From: Aliiroseovarius sediminis
GTDB lineage: Bacteria > Pseudomonadota > Alphaproteobacteria > Rhodobacterales > Rhodobacteraceae
Reading direction: 5' to 3'
NCBI RefSeq assembly: GCF_022678485.1
Contig: NZ_JALBYP010000035.1
Coordinates: 1 to 64,000 of the forward strand
Length of the DNA stretch: 64,000 nt
Positions within the stretch are counted from its first letter, which is position 1. Each line of letters starts with the position of its first letter. Shown piece by piece: positions 44,678 through 52,768 of the stretch. A model generated the notes under the pieces. It ran no database searches and was not told the DNA's origin. It saw nothing but the letters and a program-made list of their open reading frames with translations. The position numbers and the translations under genes were made by a program.

Positions 44678-46117
44678 ATGAAAGAACTTTGGTTCGATCC
44701 GACCGAGATCCTGATTGGCGGTTCGTGGCGCAAGGCCGAGCGCACGCTGCCCGTCGAAGACCCCTCGACCGGCGAGGTTTTCACGCAGATTGCGCGCGGG
44801 GCGGCGGCCGATATCGACGCCGCAGTAGCCGCCGCACATACCGCGTTGGACAGCGACTGGGGCCGCATGACGGCAACCGAACGCGGGCGCATCCTGACCC
44901 GCATCGGGCAGTTGGTTGAAACGCGGGTGGAAGAGCTGACCGCGCTTGAGGCGCGCGATGTGGGCAAGCCCCTGACCCAAGCGAAGAACGACGCCGTGGC
45001 TCTGGCGCGATACTTGGAATTCTATGGCGGCGCGGCCGACAAGGTGATGGGCGAAACCATTCCCTATCTGGAAGGCTACACCGTCTACACGCTACGCGAA
45101 CCACATGGCGTGACAGGTCACATCGTGCCGTGGAATTACCCGATGCAGATCATCGGACGGTCCGTCGGGGCGGCACTTGCGATGGGCAATGCCTGCGTGT
45201 TGAAACCAGCCGAAGAAGCCTGCCTGACCGCACTTGCCTTTGCGCGACTGGCCGAAGAGGCCGGGTTGCCGAAAGGCGCGCTGAACGTCGTCACGGGGCT
45301 GGGCGAGGAAGCAGGTGCTGCCCTGTCCGCCCATCCCGGTGTTCAACATATCAGCTTCACCGGCTCGGTGCCGGTCGGCGGGTTGGTGCAAGCCGCCGCC
45401 GCGCAAAACGTGGTGCCGGTGACGCTGGAACTTGGGGGCAAGTCGCCCCAGCTGGTGTTTGACGATGCCGATCTGAACGCCGCCCTGCCCTTTCTGGTGG
45501 GCGCATGCATTCAGAACGCGGGCCAGACCTGCTCGGCCAGTTCACGGGTGTTGGTGCAGCGTGGCGTCTATGACGACGTGGTGGCGCGGATGGGTGCGGC
45601 CTATGACGCCTTGAAAGTCGGGCCTGCGACTGCCGATCTGAATGTCGGCCCCGTGATCTCGCCCCGCCAGAAAGAGATCGTCGAAACCTTCCTTGCGAAG
45701 GGCCGCGACCTGCGCGTGGCCGGGCGTGGGCAGATCACAGATACCCCCGAAGGCGGGCATTACGTTGCACCGACCCTCTTTTCAGATGTGCCACCCGATC
45801 ACCCGCTGGCGCGGGACGAGGTATTCGGCCCCGTGCAGGTCGTTATCCCGTTCGACACCGAGGATGAGGCGGCCAAGATCGCCAATTCCACCGATTATGG
45901 CCTGGTTGCGAGCATCTGGACCGCCGACGGCGCGCGCCAGATGCGGCTGGCGAAACAGTTGCGCGCTGGACAGGTGTTTATAAACAATTACGGCGCGGGC
46001 GGCGGGGTGGAGTTGCCCTTCGGGGGCGTTGGCAAATCCGGTCATGGGCGTGAAAAAGGGTTCGAGGCGCTTTATGGCTTCTCGCAACTCAAAACCATCG
46101 CCGCGAAACACGGGTGA
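44678..46117 (+). CDS. Aldehyde dehydrogenase family protein
   Basis: This 479-residue NAD(P)-dependent enzyme oxidises an aldehyde to an acid. It shows the cofactor site EPHGVTGHIVPWNYPMQII, VLKPAEEACLTALAFARLAE, ISFTGSVPVGGLVQAAA, the catalytic Glu in TLELGGKSPQLVFDDAD and the catalytic Cys in NAGQTCSASSRVLV, and the closing AGGGVELPFGGVGKSGHGRE. The substrate is unknown. ATG 44678 has AAGGAGG 6 bases upstream; the upstream extension lies in the ATPase gene. It is 1 bp after the transporter and 3 bp before the glycosylase gene. Confidence 0.92.
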   Translation: MKELWFDPTEILIGGSWRKAERTLPVEDPSTGEVFTQIARGAAADIDAAVAAAHTALDSDWGRMTATERGRILTRIGQLVETRVEELTALEARDVGKPLTQAKNDAVALARYLEFYGGAADKVMGETIPYLEGYTVYTLREPHGVTGHIVPWNYPMQIIGRSVGAALAMGNACVLKPAEEACLTALAFARLAEEAGLPKGALNVVTGLGEEAGAALSAHPGVQHISFTGSVPVGGLVQAAAAQNVVPVTLELGGKSPQLVFDDADLNAALPFLVGACIQNAGQTCSASSRVLVQRGVYDDVVARMGAAYDALKVGPATADLNVGPVISPRQKEIVETFLAKGRDLRVAGRGQITDTPEGGHYVAPTLFSDVPPDHPLARDEVFGPVQVVIPFDTEDEAAKIANSTDYGLVASIWTADGARQMRLAKQLRAGQVFINNYGAGGGVELPFGGVGKSGHGREKGFEALYGFSQLKTIAAKHG

Positions 46118-46120
46118 CAC

Positions 46121-47278
46121 ATGGGTGCGACGCTGAAAATCCCCAACCGACAGGCCCGCCATTTATGGCTGTGGACCAACGCGTTGTCGGACACGCCCAC
46201 CGGCGCGCTGGACCTTGACGTAATCATCTGGCGGTTGGGGTTTGTGCAGATCGACACGATCCGCAACGTGACCCGCGCGCATAACCATATCCTCTGGAGC
46301 CGCAATCAAAACGTGCGCGAAGGGATGATCTGGGATCGGCTGGCCAAGCGCGAAGTGTTCGAGCATTTCACCCATGACGCCAGCCTGATCGACAGGCGTG
46401 TTCTGCCCTTCTGGCGGCGGCAGTTCGACCGTCTGGGCGCGCGGGTGGGGCGCCATGACTGGTATCAATCCGGGTTGGGACAAGCCCAGATCGCCGAAAT
46501 CCGGCAACGCATCACGGACGAGGGCGCATTGTCCACCCACGCCTTCGACACCAAGGTTGAAAAGCGCGAGATGTGGGCGCGCCCACCGCACAAGAAAGCA
46601 CTGGACCAGATGTGGTATGCGGGCGAACTGGCCACCTGCCACCGCGAAAACTTCGTGAAGTTCTATGATCTGGGCGAGCGGGTTTTCCCAACGCATGACC
46701 CGGCGGAGGATGCCCACGCCGTCGACTGGCTATGCTCTGCCGCGATGGATCGGCTGAGCTTCGGCACGAGCGGCGAAGTGGGTCGTTTCTGGGAGGCGAT
46801 GAGCGCGCGTGAGGCGAAAAGCTGGTGTGACGCCGCCGAACTCGTGCCGGTTGAAATTGAAACCGCTGATCGCGGCAGCGTCACCGCCCTTGCCCATCCC
46901 GACATCGAAACGCGACTTGCTGACCTGCCCGCACCCACCACGCGGCTGCGCATTCTGAACCCGTTTGACCCGGCCATCCGCGACCGCACGCGGTTGGAAC
47001 GTCTGTTCGGCTTCGATTACCGCAACGAAATGTTCGTTCCCAAGCCCAAGCGGCGGTGGGGCTATTACGTCTATCCTCTGTTGGAAGGCGACCGCTTCGT
47101 CGGGCGGATCGAGCTGAAAGCGGATCGCAAGACCGGGCATTTGACGGTCGTCGGTTTTTGGCCGGAAGCAGGCGTGCGCTGGACGCTCGGCCGGCACAGT
47201 AAACTGGACGCCGAACTGTCGCGATTTGCGCGGTTTGCCGGGTTGGATCAGGTGCATTGGCTGACCCCGCGCGGCTGA
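46121..47278 (+). CDS. YcaQ/AlkX-type DNA glycosylase (HTH_42 family)
   Basis: This 385-residue protein has winged helices of the AlkZ/AlkX family, which open damaged or cross-linked guanine bases. The N-terminal WLWTNALSDTPTGAL leads to the catalytic motif VIIWRLGFVQIDTIRNVTRA, in which Q-I-D is the QxD signature of the YcaQ/AlkX branch (AlkZ has QxQ). HDASLIDRRVLPFWRRQFDR and YCAQ-like ARPPHKKALDQMWYAGEL follow, then a C-terminal winged domain (FGFDYRNEMFVPKPKRRWGY). It is 3 bp after the dehydrogenase gene, an odd partner for a transporter operon. Confidence 0.87.
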   Translation: MGATLKIPNRQARHLWLWTNALSDTPTGALDLDVIIWRLGFVQIDTIRNVTRAHNHILWSRNQNVREGMIWDRLAKREVFEHFTHDASLIDRRVLPFWRRQFDRLGARVGRHDWYQSGLGQAQIAEIRQRITDEGALSTHAFDTKVEKREMWARPPHKKALDQMWYAGELATCHRENFVKFYDLGERVFPTHDPAEDAHAVDWLCSAAMDRLSFGTSGEVGRFWEAMSAREAKSWCDAAELVPVEIETADRGSVTALAHPDIETRLADLPAPTTRLRILNPFDPAIRDRTRLERLFGFDYRNEMFVPKPKRRWGYYVYPLLEGDRFVGRIELKADRKTGHLTVVGFWPEAGVRWTLGRHSKLDAELSRFARFAGLDQVHWLTPRG

Positions 47279-47333
47279 CTTGCACCGCTGCCCAAAACGG
47301 CGCAAGCTTGGCGCAACAACTAAGGGGGATCGG

Positions 47334-48074
47334 ATGCGACTTCATGGAAAAACGGCCATTGTGACCGGCGGGGCGTCGGGCTTCGGCGCTGGTATTGTTC
47401 GCAAATTCGCAGCCGAAGGTGCGCGCGTGATGGCCGCCGACCTGAACGACGATCTGGCTCGCACGGTGGCAGCCGAGGTGGAAGGTGTCGCCCATCACGT
47501 CGATGTCTCCAGCGGTGACAGCGTGGCCCAGATGGCGCGCGCCGCGCATGAGCTTTGGGGTCATGTGGACATTATCGTGAACAATGCAGGCATCACCCAT
47601 TTGCCCAAACCGATGGAGGAGGTTGACGAGGGCGAGTTCGACCGCGTCTTCGCCGTCAACGCCAAGTCGGTCTACTTGATGGCGCGTTATTTCGTGCCCT
47701 CGATGAAGGCGGCGGGCACGGGCGCGATTCTAAACGTGGCCTCGACCGCCGGCCTCAGCCCGCGCCCGAACCTGAATTGGTATAACGCCTCCAAAGGCTG
47801 GATGATCACCGCGACCAAGGCGATGGCGGTCGAACTGGCCCCACATGGCATTCGCGTCAACGCGATCTGCCCGGTTGCGGGCGAGACACCGCTTCTGTCC
47901 AGCTTCATGGGCGAGGACACGCCCGAGATGCGCACGAAATTCCTGTCCACCATCCCGCTGGGCCGGTTCTCGACCCCCGAGGACATGGGCAACGCGGCGT
48001 GTTTCCTGTGCTCGGACGAAGCATCGATGGTGACGGGTGTGGCGATGGAAGTCGACGGCGGGCGGTGCATCTGA
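47334..48074 (+). CDS. Short-chain dehydrogenase/reductase
   Basis: This 246-residue SDR has the Rossmann glycine motif AIVTGGASGFGAGIVRKFA, HVDIIVNNAGITHLPKP (NNAG) and the catalytic Ser-Tyr-Lys (STAGLSPRPNLNWYNASKGW). The C-terminal CFLCSDEASMVTGVAMEVDG is a common SDR ending. It would interconvert an alcohol and a ketone or aldehyde with NAD(P)H. The ATG at 47334 has GGGGGA upstream. Its stop overlaps the next start (TGATG). With the dehydrogenase and the peptidase it suggests a catabolic operon of unknown substrate. Confidence 0.9.
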   Translation: MRLHGKTAIVTGGASGFGAGIVRKFAAEGARVMAADLNDDLARTVAAEVEGVAHHVDVSSGDSVAQMARAAHELWGHVDIIVNNAGITHLPKPMEEVDEGEFDRVFAVNAKSVYLMARYFVPSMKAAGTGAILNVASTAGLSPRPNLNWYNASKGWMITATKAMAVELAPHGIRVNAICPVAGETPLLSSFMGEDTPEMRTKFLSTIPLGRFSTPEDMGNAACFLCSDEASMVTGVAMEVDGGRCI

Positions 48075-49060
48075 TGAAACCCGGTCCCCGAAACCTGATC
48101 ACTGACGTCGCTGGCCTGCGGGTCGGCAATGCCGAGGACGAGGTGATCAAAACCGGCGCGACCGTGCTGGTAAGCGACGCACCCTTCACCGCAGCCGTTC
48201 ACATCATGGGCGGTGCGCCGGGCACGCGCGAAACCGCACTGCTGGCGCCCGACAAGCTGGTGCAACAGGTGGATGCGCTGGTGTTGTCGGGTGGCTCGGC
48301 CTTCGGGTTGGATGCGGCGTCAGGTGTGGCGGACGGCCTGCGCGCGCAGGGACGCGGGTTTCAGGTGGGCGACCAGCGGGTGCCGATTGTTCCGGGGGCG
48401 ATCCTGTTTGACCTGCTGAACGGCGGTGACAAGGGCTGGGCTGAGAACCCCTACAAGGCACTTGGCCGTGCTGCGCTGGACGCGGCCAGCGGCACATTTC
48501 CCTTGGGCTCGGTCGGCGCGGGCACCGGCGCCACGGTCGATGGGTTAAAGGGCGGGCTTGGCTCGGCCTCGCTGGTGCTTGAGAACGGAATTACAGTCGG
48601 GGCGCTCGTCGCGGTGAACGCCTTGGGCGCGGTGACGATGGGCGACGGCCCTGCCTTCTGGGCCGCCGCGTGGGAAATGAATAGCGAGTTTGGCGGGCAT
48701 GGCATCGGCACCCATGACCCGGCACAAGAACCGCGGCCAGAAGCACGCATGGGCGAAAACACCACCATCGCCATCATCGCAACCGATGCAGAGCTAACCC
48801 AAGCACAGACCACACGACTGGCCACCGCCGCCCATGACGGCATGGCACGCGCGATCCACCCCAGCCATACGCCCTTTGACGGCGATCTGATTTTTGCCGC
48901 CGCCACCAATGCACACGCCTTGCCGGACGCGGGCTTCGACGCGCTGCGGTTGGGCCATGCCGCCGCCACCTGTCTGGCCCGCGCCATTGCCCGCGGCGTC
49001 CACGCAGCGACCCCCGCCGATAACGATATTCTGCCCACATGGACTGAGAAGTTTTCTTAA
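48074..49060 (+). CDS. P1-family (S58) peptidase / amidohydrolase
   Basis: This 328-residue protein is of the DmpA/NylC-type N-terminal nucleophile family. It shows KPGPRNLITDVAGLRVGNAE, VHIMGGAPGTRETALLAPDK, ALVLSGGSAFGLDAASGVAD and GSVGAGTGATVDGLKGGLGS. The site ARMGENTTIAIIATDAEL contains an Asn-Thr pair at the place where family members cleave themselves and expose the nucleophile. It would remove N-terminal residues from peptides or open amides. Start at 48074 overlaps the SDR stop by one base. It fits a role in using a peptide or amide taken up by the transporter, which is inference. Confidence 0.9.
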   Translation: MKPGPRNLITDVAGLRVGNAEDEVIKTGATVLVSDAPFTAAVHIMGGAPGTRETALLAPDKLVQQVDALVLSGGSAFGLDAASGVADGLRAQGRGFQVGDQRVPIVPGAILFDLLNGGDKGWAENPYKALGRAALDAASGTFPLGSVGAGTGATVDGLKGGLGSASLVLENGITVGALVAVNALGAVTMGDGPAFWAAAWEMNSEFGGHGIGTHDPAQEPRPEARMGENTTIAIIATDAELTQAQTTRLATAAHDGMARAIHPSHTPFDGDLIFAAATNAHALPDAGFDALRLGHAAATCLARAIARGVHAATPADNDILPTWTEKFS

Positions 49061-49070
49061 GGAGGATCAT

Positions 49071-49628
49071 ATGAAACACATGCTCAAAACCATCGCCATC
49101 GCAGCGGTGCTGACCCCGGCACTGGCCCACGCAGATGACGTGACCGACACGCTTGAAAGCGCTTTGAAGGCGTATCAGGAAGGTGACATTAACTACACTC
49201 TGGAAGAGCTTGAATATGCGAAACAACTGCTGAAAGCGATGAAAACGGCGGACCTTGCCAAGTTCCTACCCGAAGCGCCCGATGGCTGGACCCGCGAGGT
49301 CTCAACCGAGATGAGCGCGGGCCTTGCCATGATGGGCGGGGGATCGGGGGCCGAGGCGACGTATTCCGACGGAACCGACGAATTCAAGATCACCATAATG
49401 GCGAACAACCCGATGGTTGGCGCGTTGTCGGGCATGTTGTCCAATGCCGGGCTGATGGGGGCCAAGCTGGAACGTGTCGGACGGATGAAATACCTTAACC
49501 AGAATGGCGACTTGTCGGGCATCGTTGACGGGCGGATTCTGATAAAAGCCGAAGGGGCCGATGCCGCGGTGATGATCCCCGTGTTGGAAACCATCGACCA
49601 CCGCGCGCTGGAAGATTTCGGGCGCTAA
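49071..49628 (+). CDS. Exported protein of unknown function
   Basis: This 185-residue protein has a signal peptide (MKHMLKTIAIAAVLTPALAH, then ADD; cleavage after AHA). The mature part carries LESALKAYQEGDINYTLEEL, EYAKQLLKAMKTADLAKFLP and then GWTREVSTEMSAGLAMMGGG, with a glycine- and methionine-rich stretch. It should be periplasmic. AAGGAGG lies 5 bases before the ATG, the best ribosome-binding site of this operon. It may be the exported partner of the upstream operon or be separate. I recognise no domain. It has no lipobox, so it should be free in the periplasm. Confidence 0.78.
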   Translation: MKHMLKTIAIAAVLTPALAHADDVTDTLESALKAYQEGDINYTLEELEYAKQLLKAMKTADLAKFLPEAPDGWTREVSTEMSAGLAMMGGGSGAEATYSDGTDEFKITIMANNPMVGALSGMLSNAGLMGAKLERVGRMKYLNQNGDLSGIVDGRILIKAEGADAAVMIPVLETIDHRALEDFGR

Positions 49629-50413
49629 GCCCCAGCTAAAAGCGCCGCCACCATGTCGCTGTTTGGGTCGGCCAGCGGGGCGATCACATCGAAATGGTGG
49701 CGGTTGGGGGCAATGGTCAGTTCTGCCTCCGGCCAGCTCAGCGCCAGATCGCGGGCCTGATCCAGAAAGGCGGGGCGTTCGTCAGCCCCCACCCAGACGG
49801 ACGTCGCAATGCCCGCGCGCTGATCTATCAGCGTGGGGCTTTCGGCCCGGGCTTCGGCTTCATCAAGGTTAAGTGTGTCGTTCATTGTAGTCTGAATCAG
49901 CGGTCGCAAATTGCCCAGCGGCGAGATTGGCATGATCCGCGCGATCCGATCGCGGCACGCAAGATCCACATCAAGGCAGTTCATTCGCGCCACCAAATGC
50001 CCGCCCGCCGAATGACCCGCCAGATATATCGGGCCGTCGACCTGCTCTGCCGCGGTGTCGATCGCCTTCGCGACCGCCCGGGTGATATCTAAAATTCGCG
50101 CGCTCGGGGCCAGCGGATAAGACGGTAATGCCACCGCGAATCCCTGCCCCACCGCGCCCGCGGCCAGATGCGTCCAATCGCGGCGCCCGAACGCCATCCA
50201 ATAGCCACCATGGACGAACACGACCAGACCTTTCGCCATGCCGTCCGGCAGCACCAGGTCAAATGCATTCGCAGCATCTTCACCATAGGGTACGTCCAAC
50301 CGAAGATTGTTGTGCGATCTGCGGAAATCACCCGCCATTTTCTGCCATTTCGCAGGGAAGTCAGGCCCATTCGGGATGAAATCCGCGTTCGCATAGGCTA
50401 TGTCAAAATTCAT
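49625..50413 (-). CDS. Alpha/beta hydrolase
   Basis: The 262-residue protein is an alpha/beta-fold hydrolase. The oxyanion-hole segment reads LVVFVHGGYWMAFGRRDWTH, the nucleophile elbow is LAGHSAGGHLVARM (G-x-S-x-G), and the catalytic His is likely in APNRHHFDVIAPLA near the C terminus. It resembles kynurenine formamidase/esterase-type proteins. The ATG at 50413 is chosen; the upstream frame has no conservation. Its end overlaps the convergent exported-protein gene by 4 bp. The natural substrate is unknown. Confidence 0.87.
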   Translation of the reverse strand: MNFDIAYANADFIPNGPDFPAKWQKMAGDFRRSHNNLRLDVPYGEDAANAFDLVLPDGMAKGLVVFVHGGYWMAFGRRDWTHLAAGAVGQGFAVALPSYPLAPSARILDITRAVAKAIDTAAEQVDGPIYLAGHSAGGHLVARMNCLDVDLACRDRIARIMPISPLGNLRPLIQTTMNDTLNLDEAEARAESPTLIDQRAGIATSVWVGADERPAFLDQARDLALSWPEAELTIAPNRHHFDVIAPLADPNSDMVAALLAGA

Positions 50414-50476
50414 GACTAATATCCTGTGATTGCGTCGGGCCAGTCCCGAACGACACATGAGCTATGGGAGAGCAAA

Positions 50477-51955
50477 ATGGCCGCCAATGCAACCGAGCTT
50501 AAAGAGCTTCTGAAAGACCCGTCGCTGCTTGAGACCCGCGCCTATGTGAATGGCGAATGGATCGATGCTGAAGATGGCGCAACCTTCGACGTCAAAAACC
50601 CAGCGCGCGGCGACGTGATCGCCAAAGTGGCCGATCTGTCCCGCAAAGAGGTCGCGCGCGCCATCGAAGTGGCCGACAAAGCAGGCCGCGAATGGGCCAA
50701 GCGGACGGCGAAAGAGCGCGCCAACATCATGCGCAAATGGTTTAACCTGATGATGGAGAACCAAGGTGACCTTGCCACGATATTGACCGCCGAGATGGGC
50801 AAGCCACTGGCTGAAGCCACCGGAGAAATCGCCTATGGCGCCAGCTTCATCGAATGGTTTGGCGAAGAGGCCAAGCGCATCTATGGCGAAACCATCCCCG
50901 GCCACCAGCCAGACAAACGCCTGATGGTGATCCGTCAGCCGATTGGGGTTGTCGCCTCGATCACGCCGTGGAACTTCCCCAATGCGATGATCACCCGAAA
51001 ATGCGGCCCGGCCGTGGCTGCGGGCTGTGGTTTCGTGGGCCGTCCGGCGGCGGAAACGCCGCTGTCTGCCACCGCTCTGGCCGTTCTGGCCGACCGCGCA
51101 GGCATTCCGGCGGGGGTGTTCAACATCGTGCCCAGCTCGCGCAGTTCGGACATCGGCAAAGAGTTCTGCGAGAACCCCTTGGTGCGCAAACTAACTTTCA
51201 CCGGGTCCACCAATGTTGGCCGCATCCTGCTGCGTCAGGCCGCCGATCAAGTGCTGAAATGCTCGATGGAGCTGGGTGGCAACGCCCCCTTCATTGTGTT
51301 TGATGACGCCGACCTGGATGCCGCCGTCGAAGGCGCTATCGCCTGCAAATTCCGTAATAACGGCCAGACCTGCGTCTGCGCCAACCGGATCTATGTGCAG
51401 GAAGGCGTCTATGACGATTTCGCTGCACGCTTCGCCAAAGCCGTGTCCGCCCTGCCCGTCGGTGACGGCCTGAACGAAGGCATCGCCCTTGGCCCGCTGA
51501 TCTCTGAGGACGCGGTTCAGAAGGTGCGCGAGCATATCGCGGATGCGACCGACAAAGGTGGCGAGATCATTTTGGGCGGCACGGAACATGAAAAGGGCGG
51601 GTTGTTCTTTGAACCCACGATCATCAAGAACGCTACGCGCGAAATGGATGTCGCCACGGACGAGACCTTCGGCCCCATGGCGCCCTTGTTCAAGTTCAAG
51701 GACGAGGACGACGTAATCGCACAAGCCAATGACACGATCTTTGGGTTGGCGTCTTACTTCTACGCCAACAACCTCAGCCGCGTTTACAAAGTGGCCGAGG
51801 CGCTGGAATACGGCATCGTCGGCGTGAACACCGGCATCATCTCGACCGAGACCGCGCCGTTTGGCGGCGTGAAGCAGTCGGGTCTTGGCCGCGAAGGTTC
51901 GCGCCACGGGATCGAGGATTTCCTTGAGATGAAATATATCTGCATGTCGGTCTAG
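50477..51955 (+). CDS. Succinate-semialdehyde dehydrogenase-type enzyme (GabD-like)
   Basis: This 492-residue ALDH-family enzyme probably oxidises succinate semialdehyde to succinate in the GABA route. It shows RQPIGVVASITPWNFPNAMI, KLTFTGSTNVGRILLRQA, MELGGNAPFIVFDDADLD (Glu), NNGQTCVCANRIYVQEG (catalytic Cys) and a closing APFGGVKQSGLGREGSRHGI. In the cofactor site the usual KPA reads RPA (GFVGRPAAETPLSATA), so the conserved lysine is an arginine. ATG 50477 has GGGAG 9 bases upstream. It is monocistronic, with a strong terminator after it. Confidence 0.9.
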   Translation: MAANATELKELLKDPSLLETRAYVNGEWIDAEDGATFDVKNPARGDVIAKVADLSRKEVARAIEVADKAGREWAKRTAKERANIMRKWFNLMMENQGDLATILTAEMGKPLAEATGEIAYGASFIEWFGEEAKRIYGETIPGHQPDKRLMVIRQPIGVVASITPWNFPNAMITRKCGPAVAAGCGFVGRPAAETPLSATALAVLADRAGIPAGVFNIVPSSRSSDIGKEFCENPLVRKLTFTGSTNVGRILLRQAADQVLKCSMELGGNAPFIVFDDADLDAAVEGAIACKFRNNGQTCVCANRIYVQEGVYDDFAARFAKAVSALPVGDGLNEGIALGPLISEDAVQKVREHIADATDKGGEIILGGTEHEKGGLFFEPTIIKNATREMDVATDETFGPMAPLFKFKDEDDVIAQANDTIFGLASYFYANNLSRVYKVAEALEYGIVGVNTGIISTETAPFGGVKQSGLGREGSRHGIEDFLEMKYICMSV

Positions 51956-51978
51956 TCATATCTACAGGATGGACAGGA

Positions 51979-52004
51979 AAACGGAGGGGCAACCCTCCGT
52001 TTTT
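51979..52004. terminator. Bidirectional intrinsic terminator after gabD
   Basis: AACGGAGGG and CCCTCCGTT form a 9-bp stem with a GCAA loop, followed by TTTT on the plus strand and by a T run on the minus strand. It would end both gabD and the convergent minus-strand gene. Confidence 0.9.
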
Positions 52005-52006
52005 GG

Positions 52007-52447
52007 TTAAACAGGGACAGCATCTCTTGTCATCAATGTGATCATTTCAACTTGATCTCTGTTATAGCCATAAGTGAAGTGGGTTGCGTGATCTTGGAAC
52101 TTAAACAGATCCCGGGCTCCCATCTCACCCAGTATCGGATCCAGAAATCGGTTGCCGGTTTTGTATGGATCACCAAATGCGTCTAATACCTCGGTGCGCG
52201 AGAGGCGGAAGAGCGGTTCGAATTCAGAGTAACCACCAAACTTTTGAGAATACGCAAAAATAGTCGTTATCTTACCATCGGCAGCACATCTCAACTCAAG
52301 ACCGTTGACTGGAAAAGTATAAACACGGTCCAAACAATAAGCAGGGTCCAGAGGCTCGAGCTGACGGGGCCAATGCTTGTATGGCTCAGTCTCCAGTAGT
52401 TTAGATGCATCTTTTCCCAGAAAGCTCTTTAACCGCTGTCTGCTCAT
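52007..52447 (-). CDS. Hypothetical protein
   Basis: This is a 146-residue soluble protein that I do not recognise. The sequence is well mixed and looks folded: GKDASKLLETEPYKHWPRQL, RVYTFPVNGLELRCAADGKI, FAYSQKFGGYSEFEPLF and a C-terminal HFTYGYNRDQVEMITLMTRD. There is no signal peptide or membrane segment. It ends at the shared terminator after gabD. The next gene upstream is divergent and controlled by an FMN riboswitch, so no operon partner is seen. Confidence 0.68.
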   Translation of the reverse strand: MSRQRLKSFLGKDASKLLETEPYKHWPRQLEPLDPAYCLDRVYTFPVNGLELRCAADGKITTIFAYSQKFGGYSEFEPLFRLSRTEVLDAFGDPYKTGNRFLDPILGEMGARDLFKFQDHATHFTYGYNRDQVEMITLMTRDAVPV

Positions 52448-52568
52448 TCTGAACGATCCGCTTTGTGTAGCTTCAATTAGCAGGCGAAGGTCCCGTCCGG
52501 CAATACACTTGACCCTTCCCCTCCCCCATCCTACTTTCCTATCGCTACCCCTGCCGGGGTGGCGACAT

Positions 52569-52692
52569 TCTCAGGGCGGGGCGAAATTCCCCACCGGTGG
52601 TCACAGCCCACGAGCGGCCTTTTGCGAAAAAGGTGTCAGCAGACCCGGCGAAATTCCGGGGCCGACGGTTAAAGTCCGGATGGAAGAGGATG
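52569..52692 (+). promoter_or_regulatory. FMN riboswitch (RFN element)
   Basis: The conserved core is clear: TCAGGGCGGGGCGAAATTCC, CCACCGGTGGTCACAGCCCA with CGAGCGG, GTCAGCAGACCCGGCGAAAT, TCCGGGGCCGACGGTTAAAG and GTCCGGATGGAAGAGGAT. These form the six helices that bind flavin mononucleotide. It precedes a riboflavin-transporter-type gene and would lower its expression when FMN is high. Position is 77 bp before the start codon. Confidence 0.96.
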
Positions 52693-52720
52693 GTCTGAGG
52701 TGCGCGGCTGACGTGTGCCT

Positions 52721-52761
52721 TGTCCTTCTGCCTTGGGTCAACGCGTAAGGAAGAAAGGACA
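52721..52761 (+). promoter_or_regulatory. Ribosome-binding-site sequestering hairpin of the FMN riboswitch
   Basis: TGTCCTTCTGCCTT (52721-52734) can pair with AAGGAAGAAAGGACA (52747-52761), which contains the ribosome-binding site of the following gene; only one bulge and one mismatch interrupt the pairing. The pairing would hide the site when FMN is bound, so control is probably translational. No terminator hairpin with T-run is seen. Confidence 0.6.
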
Positions 52762-52768
52762 CTGCGCA

